A DNA stretch of 64,000 nucleotides from CAXMMR01 sp963692975 (GTDB lineage Bacteria; Pseudomonadota; Alphaproteobacteria; Acetobacterales; Acetobacteraceae): assembly GCA_963692975.2 (NCBI GenBank), contig CAXMMR010000034.1:62001-126000 (forward strand), written 5' to 3'. Positions 42,320 to 50,725 of this stretch are shown here, one piece after another (within the stretch, counting starts at the first letter, position 1; each line of letters opens with the position of its first letter). The notes under the pieces are model-generated. The model made no database searches. It worked only from the letters and a program-made list of their open reading frames with translations, and was not told where the DNA came from. The translations under genes were made by a program, and so were the position numbers.

Positions 42320-42690
42320 GAACCATCGTCGCGAGGAGCGCGTCTCTGAACCATCGTCGCGAGGAGCGCGTCTCTGAACCATCGTCGCGAGGAGCGCGTC
42401 TCTGAACCATCGCGAGGAGCGCGTCTCTGAACCATCGTCGCGAGGAGCGCGTCTCTGAACCATCGTCGCGAGGAGCGCGTCTCTGAACCATCGTCGCGAG
42501 GAGCGCGTCTCTGAACCATCGCGAGGAGCGCGTCTCTGAACCATCGTCGCGAGGAGCGCGTCTCTGAACCGTCGCGAGGAGCGCGTCTCTGAACCATCGC
42601 GAGGAGCGCGTCTCTGAACCATCGCGAGGAGCGCGTCTCTGAACCGTCGCGACGAGCGCGTCCCTAAACCATCGTGGCGACGAGCGCGTC
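42320..42690. repeat. 25/28-bp tandem array, 14 units
   Basis: Units begin GAACCATCG or GAACCGTCG and end GAGCGCGTCTCT. Six to seven are 28 bp (with an extra TCG) and the others 25 bp: starts at 42320, 42348, 42376, 42404, 42429, 42457, 42485, 42513, 42538, 42566, 42591, 42616, 42641 and a diverged 42666. The 5' units are identical and the 3' ones drift. There is no unique spacer between units. The last unit encodes the C-terminal residues DALVATMV of the leftward LysR protein, so the array looks like an expansion of that gene's end. Confidence 0.95.
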
Positions 42691-43539
42691 GGCGGCGCGG
42701 CTGCTGTAGCGCTCACGATGGCGAAGGAGGCGAAAACTCCGTTCCGGCAGCGCAAATTGCGCCGCGACCAGCTGGCCTGCCGCCAGCGCCGAGCGGGCCA
42801 CGTGTTCGGACAGCGCGGTCACGCCAGCGCCGGCCTGCACCGCGCTCAACACGGCCTCGTTCGACGGCAGCGTCATCGTCACCGACAGCGCCGAGGCGGC
42901 GCAGCCCGCCGCTGCGAGCGCCGCCTCCAGACTGGATCGGGTGCCGGACCCCTGCTCGCGCATCACCCAGGGACAGAGCCGCAGGTCGCGCCCGTGCAGC
43001 GCCTTGCCTGCCGCCCAGGCATGCGACGGCGGCACCAGGATGACCATGCGGTCCCGCCCGACCTCCTGCTGCGCCAGCAGCGGATGGGCGAGCTCGCCCT
43101 CCACGAAGCCGAGCTCGGCCGCGCCGTCCAGGACGGCCTTGGCGACCTCGCGGGTGTTGCCGACCTGGACATCAAGCTCGAGCCCGGGATGGCTCGCATG
43201 GAAGCGGACCAGCCGCTCCGGCAGCCAGTAGCCGGCGATCGTCTGGCTGGCCGACACGGCGAGCCGTCCGCGCCGCAGCCCGCCCAGATCGGCCAGCGCC
43301 GTCTCGGCCAGGGCGGCGCGCGCCAGCACGGCGCGGGCCTCGCCCAGGAACAGCCGTCCGTTCTCGTTCAGGACGATGCCGCGCCCGACCCGGTCGAACA
43401 GATGGATGGCGTGGCGCTCCTCGAGCGCGGCCAGCGCGTTGCTGACGCCCGATTGCGTGAGGTTCAAGGCCTGCGCCGCCGCCGTGACGTGCTGGCGCTC
43501 GGCGATGGCGACGAAGATGCGGAGCTGCTCGAGCGTCAC
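42664..43539 (-). CDS. LysR-family regulator, YeiE-like
   Basis: 291 aa from GTG 43539. The helix-turn-helix is MTLEQLRIFVAIAERQHVTA, then AAQALNLTQSGVSNALAALE and RHAIHLFDRVGRGIVLNENG. The effector domain: GRLAVSASQTIAGYWLPERL, RFHASHPGLELDVQVGNTRE, GFVEGELAHPLL and LPSNEAVLSAVQAGAGVTAL. The SQTIAGYWLP and VQVGNTRE blocks are those of the CysB/YeiE-type sulfur regulators. The divergent neighbour is a YeiH-type exporter, as with E. coli yeiE-yeiH. The stop lies in the first unit of the tandem array, which forms the last eight codons. Confidence 0.88.
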   Translation of the reverse strand: MTLEQLRIFVAIAERQHVTAAAQALNLTQSGVSNALAALEERHAIHLFDRVGRGIVLNENGRLFLGEARAVLARAALAETALADLGGLRRGRLAVSASQTIAGYWLPERLVRFHASHPGLELDVQVGNTREVAKAVLDGAAELGFVEGELAHPLLAQQEVGRDRMVILVPPSHAWAAGKALHGRDLRLCPWVMREQGSGTRSSLEAALAAAGCAASALSVTMTLPSNEAVLSAVQAGAGVTALSEHVARSALAAGQLVAAQFALPERSFRLLRHRERYSSRAADALVATMV

Positions 43540-43540
43540 T

Positions 43541-43566
43541 GATCAATCACTCCAGAAGATCAATCA
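43541..43566. promoter_or_regulatory. Candidate LysR binding site
   Basis: GATCAATCA is directly repeated at 43541-43549 and 43558-43566 (17 bp apart, about one and a half turns), just outside the LysR start codon and about 70 bp upstream of the exporter gene. Repeats in this position in a divergent lysR promoter are typical regulator contacts. TGATC at 43540 adds partial dyad symmetry. Confidence 0.5.
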
Positions 43567-43635
43567 AACCATACTAATCCGTTGGAGGCGGCGCCGACAG
43601 AGGCTCATGCTGCCGCCATCGCAATGAGGTGAGCC

Positions 43636-44757
43636 ATGGCCGTCGACACGTTCAGCCTGCCCTCCGCGCGGCTCGCCAGCCCGCTTCGGGCGCCGCTGCG
43701 GCCCGCCGCCGGCATCCGCCGGGCGCTGCCGGGTGTCGGGCTCTGCCTGCTGGTCAGCGTCGCGGCGAGCCTGCTGGCCATGATCGAGCGGCGCGTGTTC
43801 GGCGCCGCCTGGCTGGAGAGCCTGGTGCTGGCGATCGTCGTCGGCGCGGTCATCCGCACCGCCTGGACCCCGTCCGTCCGCTGGCGCGCCGGCATCGAGT
43901 TCAGCGCCAAGACGCTGCTGGAGATCGCCGTCGTGCTGCTCGGCGCCTCGGTCAGCGCCGGCACCGTGCTGGCGGCCGGGCCGGGCCTGCTGGCCGGCAT
44001 CGCCGCGGTGGTCGCGCTGGCGATCGGCTGCTCCTACGGCATCGGCCGGGTATTCGGCCTGCCGCACCGGATGGCGACCCTGGTTGCGTGCGGCAACTCG
44101 ATCTGCGGCAACTCCGCCATCGCCGCGGTGGCGCCGGTGATCGGCGCCGACGGCGAGGACGTCGCCGCCGCGATCGCCTTCACCGCCCTGTTCGGCGTCG
44201 TATTGGTGCTGCTCCTGCCTCTGGCGGCGCCGCTGCTGCATCTGAGCGGCCTGCAATACGGCGCGCTGGCCGGCCTGACCGTCTATGCGGTGCCGCAGGT
44301 GCTGGCGGCCACAGCGCCGGTCGGCGCCGTCGCGGTGCAGTTCGGCACGCTGGTCAAGCTGGTCAGGGTGCTGATGCTGGGGCCGGTGGTGCTGTGCCTG
44401 TCCCTGCTGACCCGCCAGCTGCGCGACGAGGCCGACGAGGCGGCGCCGCACGTCACGGCCGGCGACCGTCCGAGACGGGATGGCCTGGCGCTGCACAAGC
44501 TGGTGCCCTGGTTCATCATCGGCTTTCTGGGCCTGGCGACGATGCGGTCCTGCGGGCTGGTGCCGCAGGCGGCGCTGCGGCCTGCGGCTGCGGCGGCAGG
44601 TCTGCTCACCGTCATCTCGATGGCAGCGCTCGGCCTGGGCACGGACCTGCGCGTCGCCGCCCGCGCCGGCGGCCGGGCCACCGCGGTGGTGCTGCTGTCC
44701 CTGCTGGCGCTGGGCTTGCTGAGCTTCGGGCTGATCCGCCTGCTCGGGCTCAACTGA
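43636..44757 (+). CDS. YeiH/UPF0324-family sulfate/sulfite exporter
   Basis: The product has 373 aa and about ten to eleven membrane helices. Family blocks: LESLVLAIVVGAVIRTAWTP, GIEFSAKTLLEIAVVLLGAS, MATLVACGNSICGNSAIAAV with APVIGADGEDVAAAIAF, and LTVYAVPQVLAATAPVGAVA. The CGNSICGNSAI segment is the family signature. The family is annotated as a sulfate exporter on limited evidence. With a YeiE-like regulator on one side and a sulfite-oxidase-type enzyme 64 bp downstream, it probably exports sulfate made from sulfite. ATG 43636 has GAGGTGAG upstream. Confidence 0.88.
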   Translation: MAVDTFSLPSARLASPLRAPLRPAAGIRRALPGVGLCLLVSVAASLLAMIERRVFGAAWLESLVLAIVVGAVIRTAWTPSVRWRAGIEFSAKTLLEIAVVLLGASVSAGTVLAAGPGLLAGIAAVVALAIGCSYGIGRVFGLPHRMATLVACGNSICGNSAIAAVAPVIGADGEDVAAAIAFTALFGVVLVLLLPLAAPLLHLSGLQYGALAGLTVYAVPQVLAATAPVGAVAVQFGTLVKLVRVLMLGPVVLCLSLLTRQLRDEADEAAPHVTAGDRPRRDGLALHKLVPWFIIGFLGLATMRSCGLVPQAALRPAAAAAGLLTVISMAALGLGTDLRVAARAGGRATAVVLLSLLALGLLSFGLIRLLGLN

Positions 44758-44821
44758 TCGTACGGCTGATGGCGTGCCCTGCACCCGGCGTCGTATTCAG
44801 ACCGCGATCTGCAAACAGGAC

Positions 44822-45922
44822 ATGACGATGTTGAATCCGTTTCGCTCCGGTTCGGAGCTCATCGTGCATACGCAACAGCCGTTCAATGCCGAGACGCCGT
44901 TGGATCAGCTGCGCCGCGATCTCGTCACCAGCCAGAAGGCGTTCTACGTGCGCAGCCATGGGAGCATTCCGCGGCTCGACGAGGCGTCGCATCGCCTGCG
45001 CGTGCAGGGTTTGGTGCAGACGCCGCTCGACCTTTCGGTGCCGGAGCTGCGCGCGCGATTTGCCGCCCGCAGCGTGACGGCGGTGATGCAATGCGCCGGC
45101 AATCGCCGTGCCGACCTGCAGCAGGTGCGGCCGACCCTGGGGGACCCCTGGGCGCCTGGCGCCATCGGCAACGCCGTGTGGACAGGCGTCTGCCTGGCCG
45201 ATGTTCTGAGGGCAGCGGGCGCTGCGGATGATCCCGCGCTGCATGTCGCCTTCGAGGCCTGCGACGATGTGGATGTGCCGACGGAGGGGCGCTTTCGGTA
45301 TGGCGTCTCGATCCCGATGACCAAGGCCATGGCCGCGGAGGTCCTGCTCGCCTACGCCATGAACGGCGAGCCGTTGGCGCCCGAACATGGCTTTCCGCTG
45401 CGCGTCGTCGTGCCCGGCTACGCCGGCGTGCGGAGCCCGAAATGGCTGTCCGCCGTGAGCGTGCGGGACACGCCGTCCGACAACCATATGCAGCAGCGCG
45501 ACTACAAATTGCTGCCGGCCGACGTCACGGCAGACACGGTCGATTGGGAGAAGGGCGTCACGATCTACGAGATGCCGCTCAACTCGGCCATTTGCGAGCC
45601 GGCGCCGCATAGCCGCCTTGCGGCCGGCCGAACGGTTGTGCGCGGCTATGCGGTTGCGACCGCCCGCGACGTCGTCCGGGTCGACGTGTCGATCGATGGC
45701 GGGCGGAACTGGCGCCAGGCCGAGCTTGATCACGACGCGACCGCGCCCTGGAGCTGGACCTTCTGGAGCGCGACGTTGGATCTGCCGAGAGGCGAGCATG
45801 AGCTTGCGGTGCGCGCCTGGGATTCCGCCGGTCAGACGCAACCGACGCAGCCAGACGACGCCTGGAACTTCAAGGGCTATCTGAGCGCAGCTTGGCACCG
45901 GGTGCACGTGTCAGCAGGCTAG
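44822..45922 (+). CDS. Sulfite oxidase-type molybdopterin enzyme
   Basis: 366 aa from ATG 44822 (MTMLNPFRSGSELIVHTQQP), with AGGA upstream. The molybdenum-binding Cys is in VTAVMQCAGNRRADLQQVRP, and further Moco-domain blocks are AIGNAVWTGVCLADVLRAAG, YGVSIPMTKAMAAEVLLAYA and FPLRVVVPGYAGVRSPKWLS. The C-terminal immunoglobulin-like dimerisation domain has VRVDVSIDGGRNWRQAEL and WSWTFWSATLDLPRGEHEL. There is no heme domain and no signal peptide, so a cytoplasmic sulfite (or related) oxidase is likely. It follows the YeiH-type exporter by 64 bp, probably in one transcript. Confidence 0.88.
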   Translation: MTMLNPFRSGSELIVHTQQPFNAETPLDQLRRDLVTSQKAFYVRSHGSIPRLDEASHRLRVQGLVQTPLDLSVPELRARFAARSVTAVMQCAGNRRADLQQVRPTLGDPWAPGAIGNAVWTGVCLADVLRAAGAADDPALHVAFEACDDVDVPTEGRFRYGVSIPMTKAMAAEVLLAYAMNGEPLAPEHGFPLRVVVPGYAGVRSPKWLSAVSVRDTPSDNHMQQRDYKLLPADVTADTVDWEKGVTIYEMPLNSAICEPAPHSRLAAGRTVVRGYAVATARDVVRVDVSIDGGRNWRQAELDHDATAPWSWTFWSATLDLPRGEHELAVRAWDSAGQTQPTQPDDAWNFKGYLSAAWHRVHVSAG

Positions 45923-45929
45923 CGGCGAC

Positions 45930-46385
45930 ATGTTCCTGCGCGCTTTCAGAGCACGCTGCACCGCGCTCGGCATCGCGACGGCCGCACTGGAGTGGCGGGC
46001 GGTGTCGAGCGGCGCGGTCGGGTTTCTCTACCAAATCGGTGACGCCGCCGCTGACGATCCCCTGGTTCGGCAACCCGATCGTGCTGATGCCCGACATCCC
46101 GCTCTACTACGTCGTGCGTGCCGCGCTGGTGATCACGCATCTCGGATTGCGCATTCTGGTGAACTCGTCGTTCGGCAACGGTCTGGTCGCGATATGGAAA
46201 CCCCGCTCCGCGCCACCATTCTGGGATGCGACGGGCGGCGCTACGAGCTCGCGGCATTCGGCATCGGCAGCCTCCTGCTGGTCGGCGGCTTTCAGGCGCT
46301 GACCATCCACGGCAGCCAGCATGCGCTCGTGCTGATGGGGGCGCTGCTGGTGCTGACGGTGCTGCCGCATCCCAGGAGCTGGTGA
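45930..46385 (+). pseudogene. Decayed branched-chain/amide ABC permease (LivM-like)
   Basis: Fragments of a LivM permease are spread over two frames: AVSSGAVGFLYQIGD in one, then VTPPLTIPWFGNPIVLMPDI and PLYYVVRAALVITHLGLRIL with NSSFGNGLVAI in the next. The first frame returns for LRATILGCDGRRYELAAFGI and ends LVLMGALLVLTVLPHPRSW-stop. Intact relatives read LVNSPFGRxLxAIREN..RAxxLGYDxRRYKLxAF. Large parts are missing. With the ATPase scrap that follows and the amidase genes after it, this was probably the transporter of an amide-use operon. Confidence 0.65.
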
Positions 46386-46413
46386 CGGCGCTCGCGTTCC
46401 TGCCGGCGCAGGC

Positions 46414-46725
46414 GTGACGCCGCGTCAGGCGCGGCCGGTGACGGCGTTGCTCGAGACGCGCAAGCCCCGCGCGACGGGCGAGATGGTGCTGGCGCTGAAC
46501 CATGACGGGATGACGGTGCTTGCGGTCGAGCACGACATCGCCCGGCTGATCGTCGAGCTGAACCGGCGGACCGGGCGCGCGGTGGTTCTCGTCGAGCAGA
46601 ACATTGACATGATTCGTATGGCAGCGCAGCGCTGCTTCGTGATGGACAAGGGTCGGATCATCACCGCGCTGACCCCGGCGATGCTGGACGACCGCGACAT
46701 CATCCGGCGGCATCTTGCGGTGTGA
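46414..46725 (+). pseudogene. Remnant of Liv-type ABC ATPases (LivG/LivF C-termini)
   Basis: 103 codons. The early part GMTVLAVEHDIARLI resembles the D-loop/H-loop end of LivG. The later part, IVELNRRTGRAVVLVEQNID with MIRMAAQRCFVMDKGRIITA and DDRDIIRRHLAV, is the C-terminus of a LivF from the urea/amide type of ABC importer. Walker A, the signature and Walker B are all absent, so it cannot hydrolyse ATP. The stop is 10 bp before the formamidase start, as expected for the last gene before it in the old operon. Confidence 0.65.
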
Positions 46726-46735
46726 GGAGAACGAA

Positions 46736-47737
46736 ATGTCCTGGTTCGAGACCTCGATCATGGCGCGAAAGGGAGTGGCGCGCGGGCAAGCCGGCGCGTC
46801 CTACACGATCACGGAAGGCGAGCAGGGGCAGTATCATTACACCTACAGTCCGTTTCCGGCGCCGATCCTGCGGGTTGATCCGGGCTCGGTGATCGCATGC
46901 GAGACGCACGACGCCTTCGAGGGCAAGATCGTGCACGAGACCGACCGGCCGTCGGAGAAGCTGAACTTCCCGTTCCTCAATCCGCAGAACGGGCCGATCT
47001 TCGTCAACGGCGCCGAGAAGGGCGACTGCCTTGCGGTGCGGATCCGCTCGATCACGCCGCGCGGCCCGCAGCCGGTCGGCACGACGTGCCTGATCCCCGA
47101 GTTCGGCGGCCTGGTTGGCACGACGGCGACGGCGCTGCTGAACGAGGCGCTGCCCGAGCATGTCCGCAAGTTCGAGGTGACAGTCGAGGGCGGGGTGAAG
47201 TGGAGCGACCGGCTGAGCCTGCCGTATACGCCCTTCATCGGCACGATCGGAACGGCGCCGGAGATCGAGGCGATCTCCTCGCTGGTGCCGGATTATTACG
47301 GCGGCAACATGGACCTGCCGGATGTCGCACCCGACGCGGTGATCTACCTGCCGGTGAACGCGCCGGGAGCGCTGCTCTATCTCGGCGATTGCCATGCGAT
47401 CCAGGGCGACGGCGAGCTGTGCGGCGTCGCACTCGAGCACCCGACGACCACGACGATCCAGGTGGACCTGCTGAAGAACTGGCCGCTTGCGTGGCCCCGG
47501 CTCGAGACCAGCGAGTTCTTCATGACGATCGGCTCGGCCCGGCCGATGGAGGACGCGGCGCGGATTGCGTATCGCGAACTCATCCGCTGGATGAAGGCCG
47601 ATTTCGGCTTCGACGAGACCGACGCCTACCTGCTGCTGACGATGTGCGGCAAGATGCGGCTCGGCAACATGGTGGACCCGAAATACACGCTGGGCGCATC
47701 GATCGCGAAGGGCATCGTCGCGGCGCAAGGCTCATGA
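46736..47737 (+). CDS. fmdA: Acetamidase/formamidase (FmdA-like)
   Basis: 333 aa from ATG 46736 with GAGGAGA upstream; an in-frame TTG 21 bp earlier is less likely. Family blocks: DPGSVIACETHDAFEGKIVH, NPQNGPIFVNGAEKGDCLAV, the IPEFGGLVGTTATALLNEAL region, PYTPFIGTIGTAPEIEAISS, DYYGGNMDLPDV, LYLGDCHAIQGDGELCGVAL and YLLLTMCGKMRLGNMVDPKY. The enzyme hydrolyses formamide or acetamide to ammonia and the acid in the cytoplasm. It overlaps the amidase gene by 4 bp (ATGA) and follows remnants of a Liv-type amide transporter. Confidence 0.9.
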   Translation: MSWFETSIMARKGVARGQAGASYTITEGEQGQYHYTYSPFPAPILRVDPGSVIACETHDAFEGKIVHETDRPSEKLNFPFLNPQNGPIFVNGAEKGDCLAVRIRSITPRGPQPVGTTCLIPEFGGLVGTTATALLNEALPEHVRKFEVTVEGGVKWSDRLSLPYTPFIGTIGTAPEIEAISSLVPDYYGGNMDLPDVAPDAVIYLPVNAPGALLYLGDCHAIQGDGELCGVALEHPTTTTIQVDLLKNWPLAWPRLETSEFFMTIGSARPMEDAARIAYRELIRWMKADFGFDETDAYLLLTMCGKMRLGNMVDPKYTLGASIAKGIVAAQGS

Positions 47738-49281
47738 GCGCCGCGGGCGGGCTCGACGTCACCGAGTTCACGGTCGAGGACGTGCAGGCGGGCCTGGCGC
47801 GAGGGCAATTCAGCTGCGAGGCGCTGACGCGCGCCTTTCTCGCGCGGATCGACGCGTATGACGGCTCGTACAACGCGATCATCTTCCGCAATGGCGAGGC
47901 GATCGCCGATGCGCAGGCGATCGACCGGCGTCGTGCGGCCGGCGAGACGCTCGGGCCGCTGGCGGGCGTTCCGGTCGTCGTCAAGGACGCGATGGACATG
48001 CGCGGCTTTCCGACCACCGGCGGGTGGCGGCTGCTGCACGCTCCGATGGGGGGTATCGACCTGTTTCCCGCGAGCGACGCGCCGGTGGTCGCGCGGCTGC
48101 GGGCGGCGGGCACCATCATCCTCGGCAAGACCAACATTCCGGTGCTGAGCCACACCGGAAGCCACGCCAACGACAGCTGGGCGGGACCGACCTACAACGC
48201 GGCGGCACGCGCCTTCCTGCCCGGGGGAAGCAGTGCCGGAACCGCGACCGCGGTCGCGGCGAGCTTTGCCGTGCTCGGCCTTGCCGAGGAGACCGGCGGG
48301 TCGATCCAGAACCCCGCATCCGCCCAGGCGCTGGTCGGGATCAAGCCGACCTTCGGCCTGGTGCCGAATGCCGGCGTGTTGCCGTTGTCGAGCCTGCGGG
48401 ATGTGGTCGGGCCGATCGCGCGTTGCGTGCGCGACGCGGCGCTGACGCTCGACGTGCTCGCCGGCTTCACGACCGAGGACCCGAAGACCGCGGCCTCGTT
48501 CGGATGCATCCCGGCGGCCGGCTACGCGGCATCGCTCTCGCCGGACGGGCTGCGCGGCAAGCGGATCGGGCTGTACGGGCCGGGGTGGCGCGACCTGCCG
48601 CTGTCGGCGGAGACGGGCGAGCTCTACGAGCGCGTCAAGGCCGAGCTAGCCGAGGCGGGCGCGATGCTCGTGGAGGACCCGTTCGCCCAATCCGGCTTTG
48701 CGGCGCTTCGGCGTTGCACCATACCGGGCTTCGATTTCGACGCGCGCGGGCTGGAGTCGTTGCCCTACGACATCGAGACCTATCTGCGCCGGCTCGGGCC
48801 GGACGCGGCGCTGCAGGATTTCGAGGCGTTCGCCGCCGCGACGGCCGCGGAGGACCCGTTCGCGCCGGGCGGCGTGCTCCACTTCATGCTGCGACTGCCG
48901 GACTTCGCCGCCTGCCGCGCCGACCCGGGCCGGCCGCCGGACATGTCGACATTCGCGCGCGTGCGCAACGAGCACCTCGCCCTGTTCCACTCGGTCTGGA
49001 CCGAGGCGGCACTTGACGCCCTGGTGTTTCCGCAGATGCGCGCCGAACCCGGAGCGCGTGACGGCGGCAAGGCGATCCAGGAGACGACGGTCAGCGAGAT
49101 CAACATCGCCGGGCTGCCCGGCGTCACCGTGCCTGCGGGCTATCACCGGTCGGGAGCGCCGTTCGGGATCATCGTGGTTGGTCCGCGCTGGAGCGAAGCC
49201 GCGCTGCTGGGCATCGCCTACGCCTACGAACAGGCGACGAACCACAGGATCACGCCTGTGCTGCTGCCATCCGGCAGATAG
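47734..49281 (+). CDS. Amidase (amidase-signature family)
   Basis: 515 aa from ATG 47734, coupled to the formamidase stop. The Ser-cisSer-Lys triad is visible: Lys in LAGVPVVVKDAMDMRGFPTT, cis-Ser in FLPGGSSAGTATAVAASFAV, and the nucleophile Ser in LAEETGGSIQNPASAQALVG (usually GxDTGGSIRxPA). The C-terminus has ETTVSEINIAGLPGVTVPAG. It hydrolyses amides to acid and ammonia; the substrate may be larger than that of the formamidase. The pair, with the dead transporter genes, points to former use of external amides as a nitrogen source. Confidence 0.9.
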   Translation: MSAAGGLDVTEFTVEDVQAGLARGQFSCEALTRAFLARIDAYDGSYNAIIFRNGEAIADAQAIDRRRAAGETLGPLAGVPVVVKDAMDMRGFPTTGGWRLLHAPMGGIDLFPASDAPVVARLRAAGTIILGKTNIPVLSHTGSHANDSWAGPTYNAAARAFLPGGSSAGTATAVAASFAVLGLAEETGGSIQNPASAQALVGIKPTFGLVPNAGVLPLSSLRDVVGPIARCVRDAALTLDVLAGFTTEDPKTAASFGCIPAAGYAASLSPDGLRGKRIGLYGPGWRDLPLSAETGELYERVKAELAEAGAMLVEDPFAQSGFAALRRCTIPGFDFDARGLESLPYDIETYLRRLGPDAALQDFEAFAAATAAEDPFAPGGVLHFMLRLPDFAACRADPGRPPDMSTFARVRNEHLALFHSVWTEAALDALVFPQMRAEPGARDGGKAIQETTVSEINIAGLPGVTVPAGYHRSGAPFGIIVVGPRWSEAALLGIAYAYEQATNHRITPVLLPSGR

Positions 49282-49353
49282 CGCCGGTCAGCACCACGAG
49301 CCACCTCGAACGGCGCCGGAGCGAGGCCGGCTTAACCTGGTTGAGCCCTCGGG

Positions 49354-50181
49354 ATGTCGGCGCCTTGCTATTGCGGCCTCGACGACATGATCCGTGGGGC
49401 GACAGTGGTGCAAGCGGGCGCAAAGAGCCGCATTTCCGACGCCCGGCTTCTCCCGTGGTCCAGGGCCTTATCGAGCGTGGTCCGCCGGGTCTGGGATCAC
49501 CCCGTCTTCCTCCTGCCGCGCGACTTCCGGCTGTTCCTGCTCGGCGCCCGCACTGACGCCGCGGTCGAGCGGGTGCGCGCCATCGCCGGGCCGCGCCTGG
49601 CCTTCGAGCAGCTCTATGCCGCCTCCGACCACCCCTGGGCCTCGGCCGCGCCGCGGTTTCGCTATCAGCAGCGCAAATACGAGCTGATCATGGGCTTGCT
49701 GCCTGACCGGCGGTATCGGCACAGCCTGGATCTAGGCTGCGGGCTGGGCATGCTGTCGCGCCGGCTGGCCGCCTGTTCGGACCGTGTGCTCGGCATCGAC
49801 GTGGCCGAGACCGCGCTGGCGCATGCGCGCAGCCGGAGCCTGGGCGTGGCCAATCTCAGCTTTGCCCAGGGCGACCTGCAGGACCTGCCGGAGCATCTCG
49901 ACAACCGGTTCGACCTCGTGGTTGTCGCCGACACGCTGTACTACCTCTCGCCGCTGAGGGACGAGCTGCTCAAGACCATCACCGCCCGGGTTGCCAACCT
50001 GCTCGCTCCCGGCGGCGTGTGCCTGCTGGCGAACCACTTCTTCTTCGGCGCCGACCGCGAGTCGCGCCAATCGCGCCGCATCCATGACGCGTTCTCCTGG
50101 TCGAGCGGGCTTGCCGTGCTGAGCCAGCATCGTCATGCGTTTTTCCTGGCCACGCTGCTGGTCCGACGGGATCTGCAGTAA
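49354..50181 (+). CDS. SAM-dependent methyltransferase, NodS-like
   Basis: 275 aa from ATG 49354 (ATG 49387 is possible). After an unusual N-terminal 70 residues comes FEQLYAASDHPWASAAPRFR, then the SAM motifs LDLGCGLGMLSRRLA (motif I) and VLGIDVAETALAHARSRS, AQGDLQDLPEHLDNRFDLVV, ADTLYYLSP and LLAPGGVCLLANHFFF. The YxxxxDPW-like DHPWA segment and LGCGLGMLSRRLA are typical of the NodS/SAM-methyltransferase group that acts on sugar amines or small molecules. It stands alone, with no nod genes nearby, so the target is unknown. Confidence 0.8.
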   Translation: MSAPCYCGLDDMIRGATVVQAGAKSRISDARLLPWSRALSSVVRRVWDHPVFLLPRDFRLFLLGARTDAAVERVRAIAGPRLAFEQLYAASDHPWASAAPRFRYQQRKYELIMGLLPDRRYRHSLDLGCGLGMLSRRLAACSDRVLGIDVAETALAHARSRSLGVANLSFAQGDLQDLPEHLDNRFDLVVVADTLYYLSPLRDELLKTITARVANLLAPGGVCLLANHFFFGADRESRQSRRIHDAFSWSSGLAVLSQHRHAFFLATLLVRRDLQ

Positions 50182-50310
50182 GCGCCGGTCGCAGAACGCC
50201 AGACCTTGGCAGCAGGGTTCACCAGACGAAAGGCGTTACTCGATCAGCACTGGCCTTGCACGATGAACCCGCTTTACAACTCTACGTTGCTGTGAAAGGC
50301 TGTTACGCAA

Positions 50311-50332
50311 GAACACGGACATGTCCGTGTTC
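50311..50332. promoter_or_regulatory. Perfect 22-bp palindrome 17 bp before a small gene
   Basis: GAACACGGACA is followed at once by its exact reverse complement TGTCCGTGTTC. It ends 17 bp before the ATG at 50350, close to the ribosome-binding site, so a protein bound there, or the mRNA hairpin it encodes, could block translation or transcription. It is neither the direct-repeat GTTC LexA box of alphaproteobacteria nor any operator I can name. Confidence 0.55.
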
Positions 50333-50349
50333 CCTCAGCGAGGTGGATC

Positions 50350-50652
50350 ATGACGGACGATCGGGACATCGTCATCGAGCGCGAGGGGATCGTCGATCTC
50401 GACGAGCAGCAGCGTGGTTCGAACCCGCCGCGTAACGGCCGGCGGCTGGTCGACAAGCTTGTGACATGCGTCCACCAGGCCTGCGACATGGGAGATTACG
50501 AGGTCGCCGAGCAGGTCCTGCAGGTGCTTGAGCTGACGGTGACGCGCCGGGCGCAACCCAACAGTTTCGACCGCCGACGGAACATCGAAAGCCTGGTTGC
50601 CGCGCACGAGCGGCTCTGGTTGTTGCGCAACAAGCTGGTCGCCGCTTACTGA
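50350..50652 (+). CDS. Small conserved-looking protein, 100 aa, unknown
   Basis: ATG 50350 with GAGGTGG 6 nt upstream. The sequence MTDDRDIVIEREGIVDLDEQ is followed by a basic stretch (RGSNPPRNGRRLVDKLVTCV) and helical segments HQACDMGDYEVAEQVLQVLE, NIESLVAAHERLWLLRNKLV. Coding character is good (third-position GC, Leu/Glu heptads), and the palindrome in front supports a regulated gene. No signal or membrane segment. I do not recognise a family; all-helical regulator partner or anti-factor are only guesses. Confidence 0.6.
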   Translation: MTDDRDIVIEREGIVDLDEQQRGSNPPRNGRRLVDKLVTCVHQACDMGDYEVAEQVLQVLELTVTRRAQPNSFDRRRNIESLVAAHERLWLLRNKLVAAY

Positions 50653-50725
50653 CGCCCGAGCAGGTGGGCGGGCGGGCGGGCGGCGCCGGCCCACTCGCGC
50701 GTGCCTGGCGCCACCGCGCAGGCCG

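Noticed and set aside
42320..42690. Looks like a CRISPR array (25/28-bp regular units)
   Set aside because: Units are head to tail with no unique spacers, and the length change is a 3-nt indel. No cas gene nearby.
50311..50332. SOS (LexA) box
   Set aside because: GAAC and GTTC are 14 nt apart. The alphaproteobacterial box is a GTTC-N7-GTTC direct repeat and the Gram-positive box has a 4-nt spacer.
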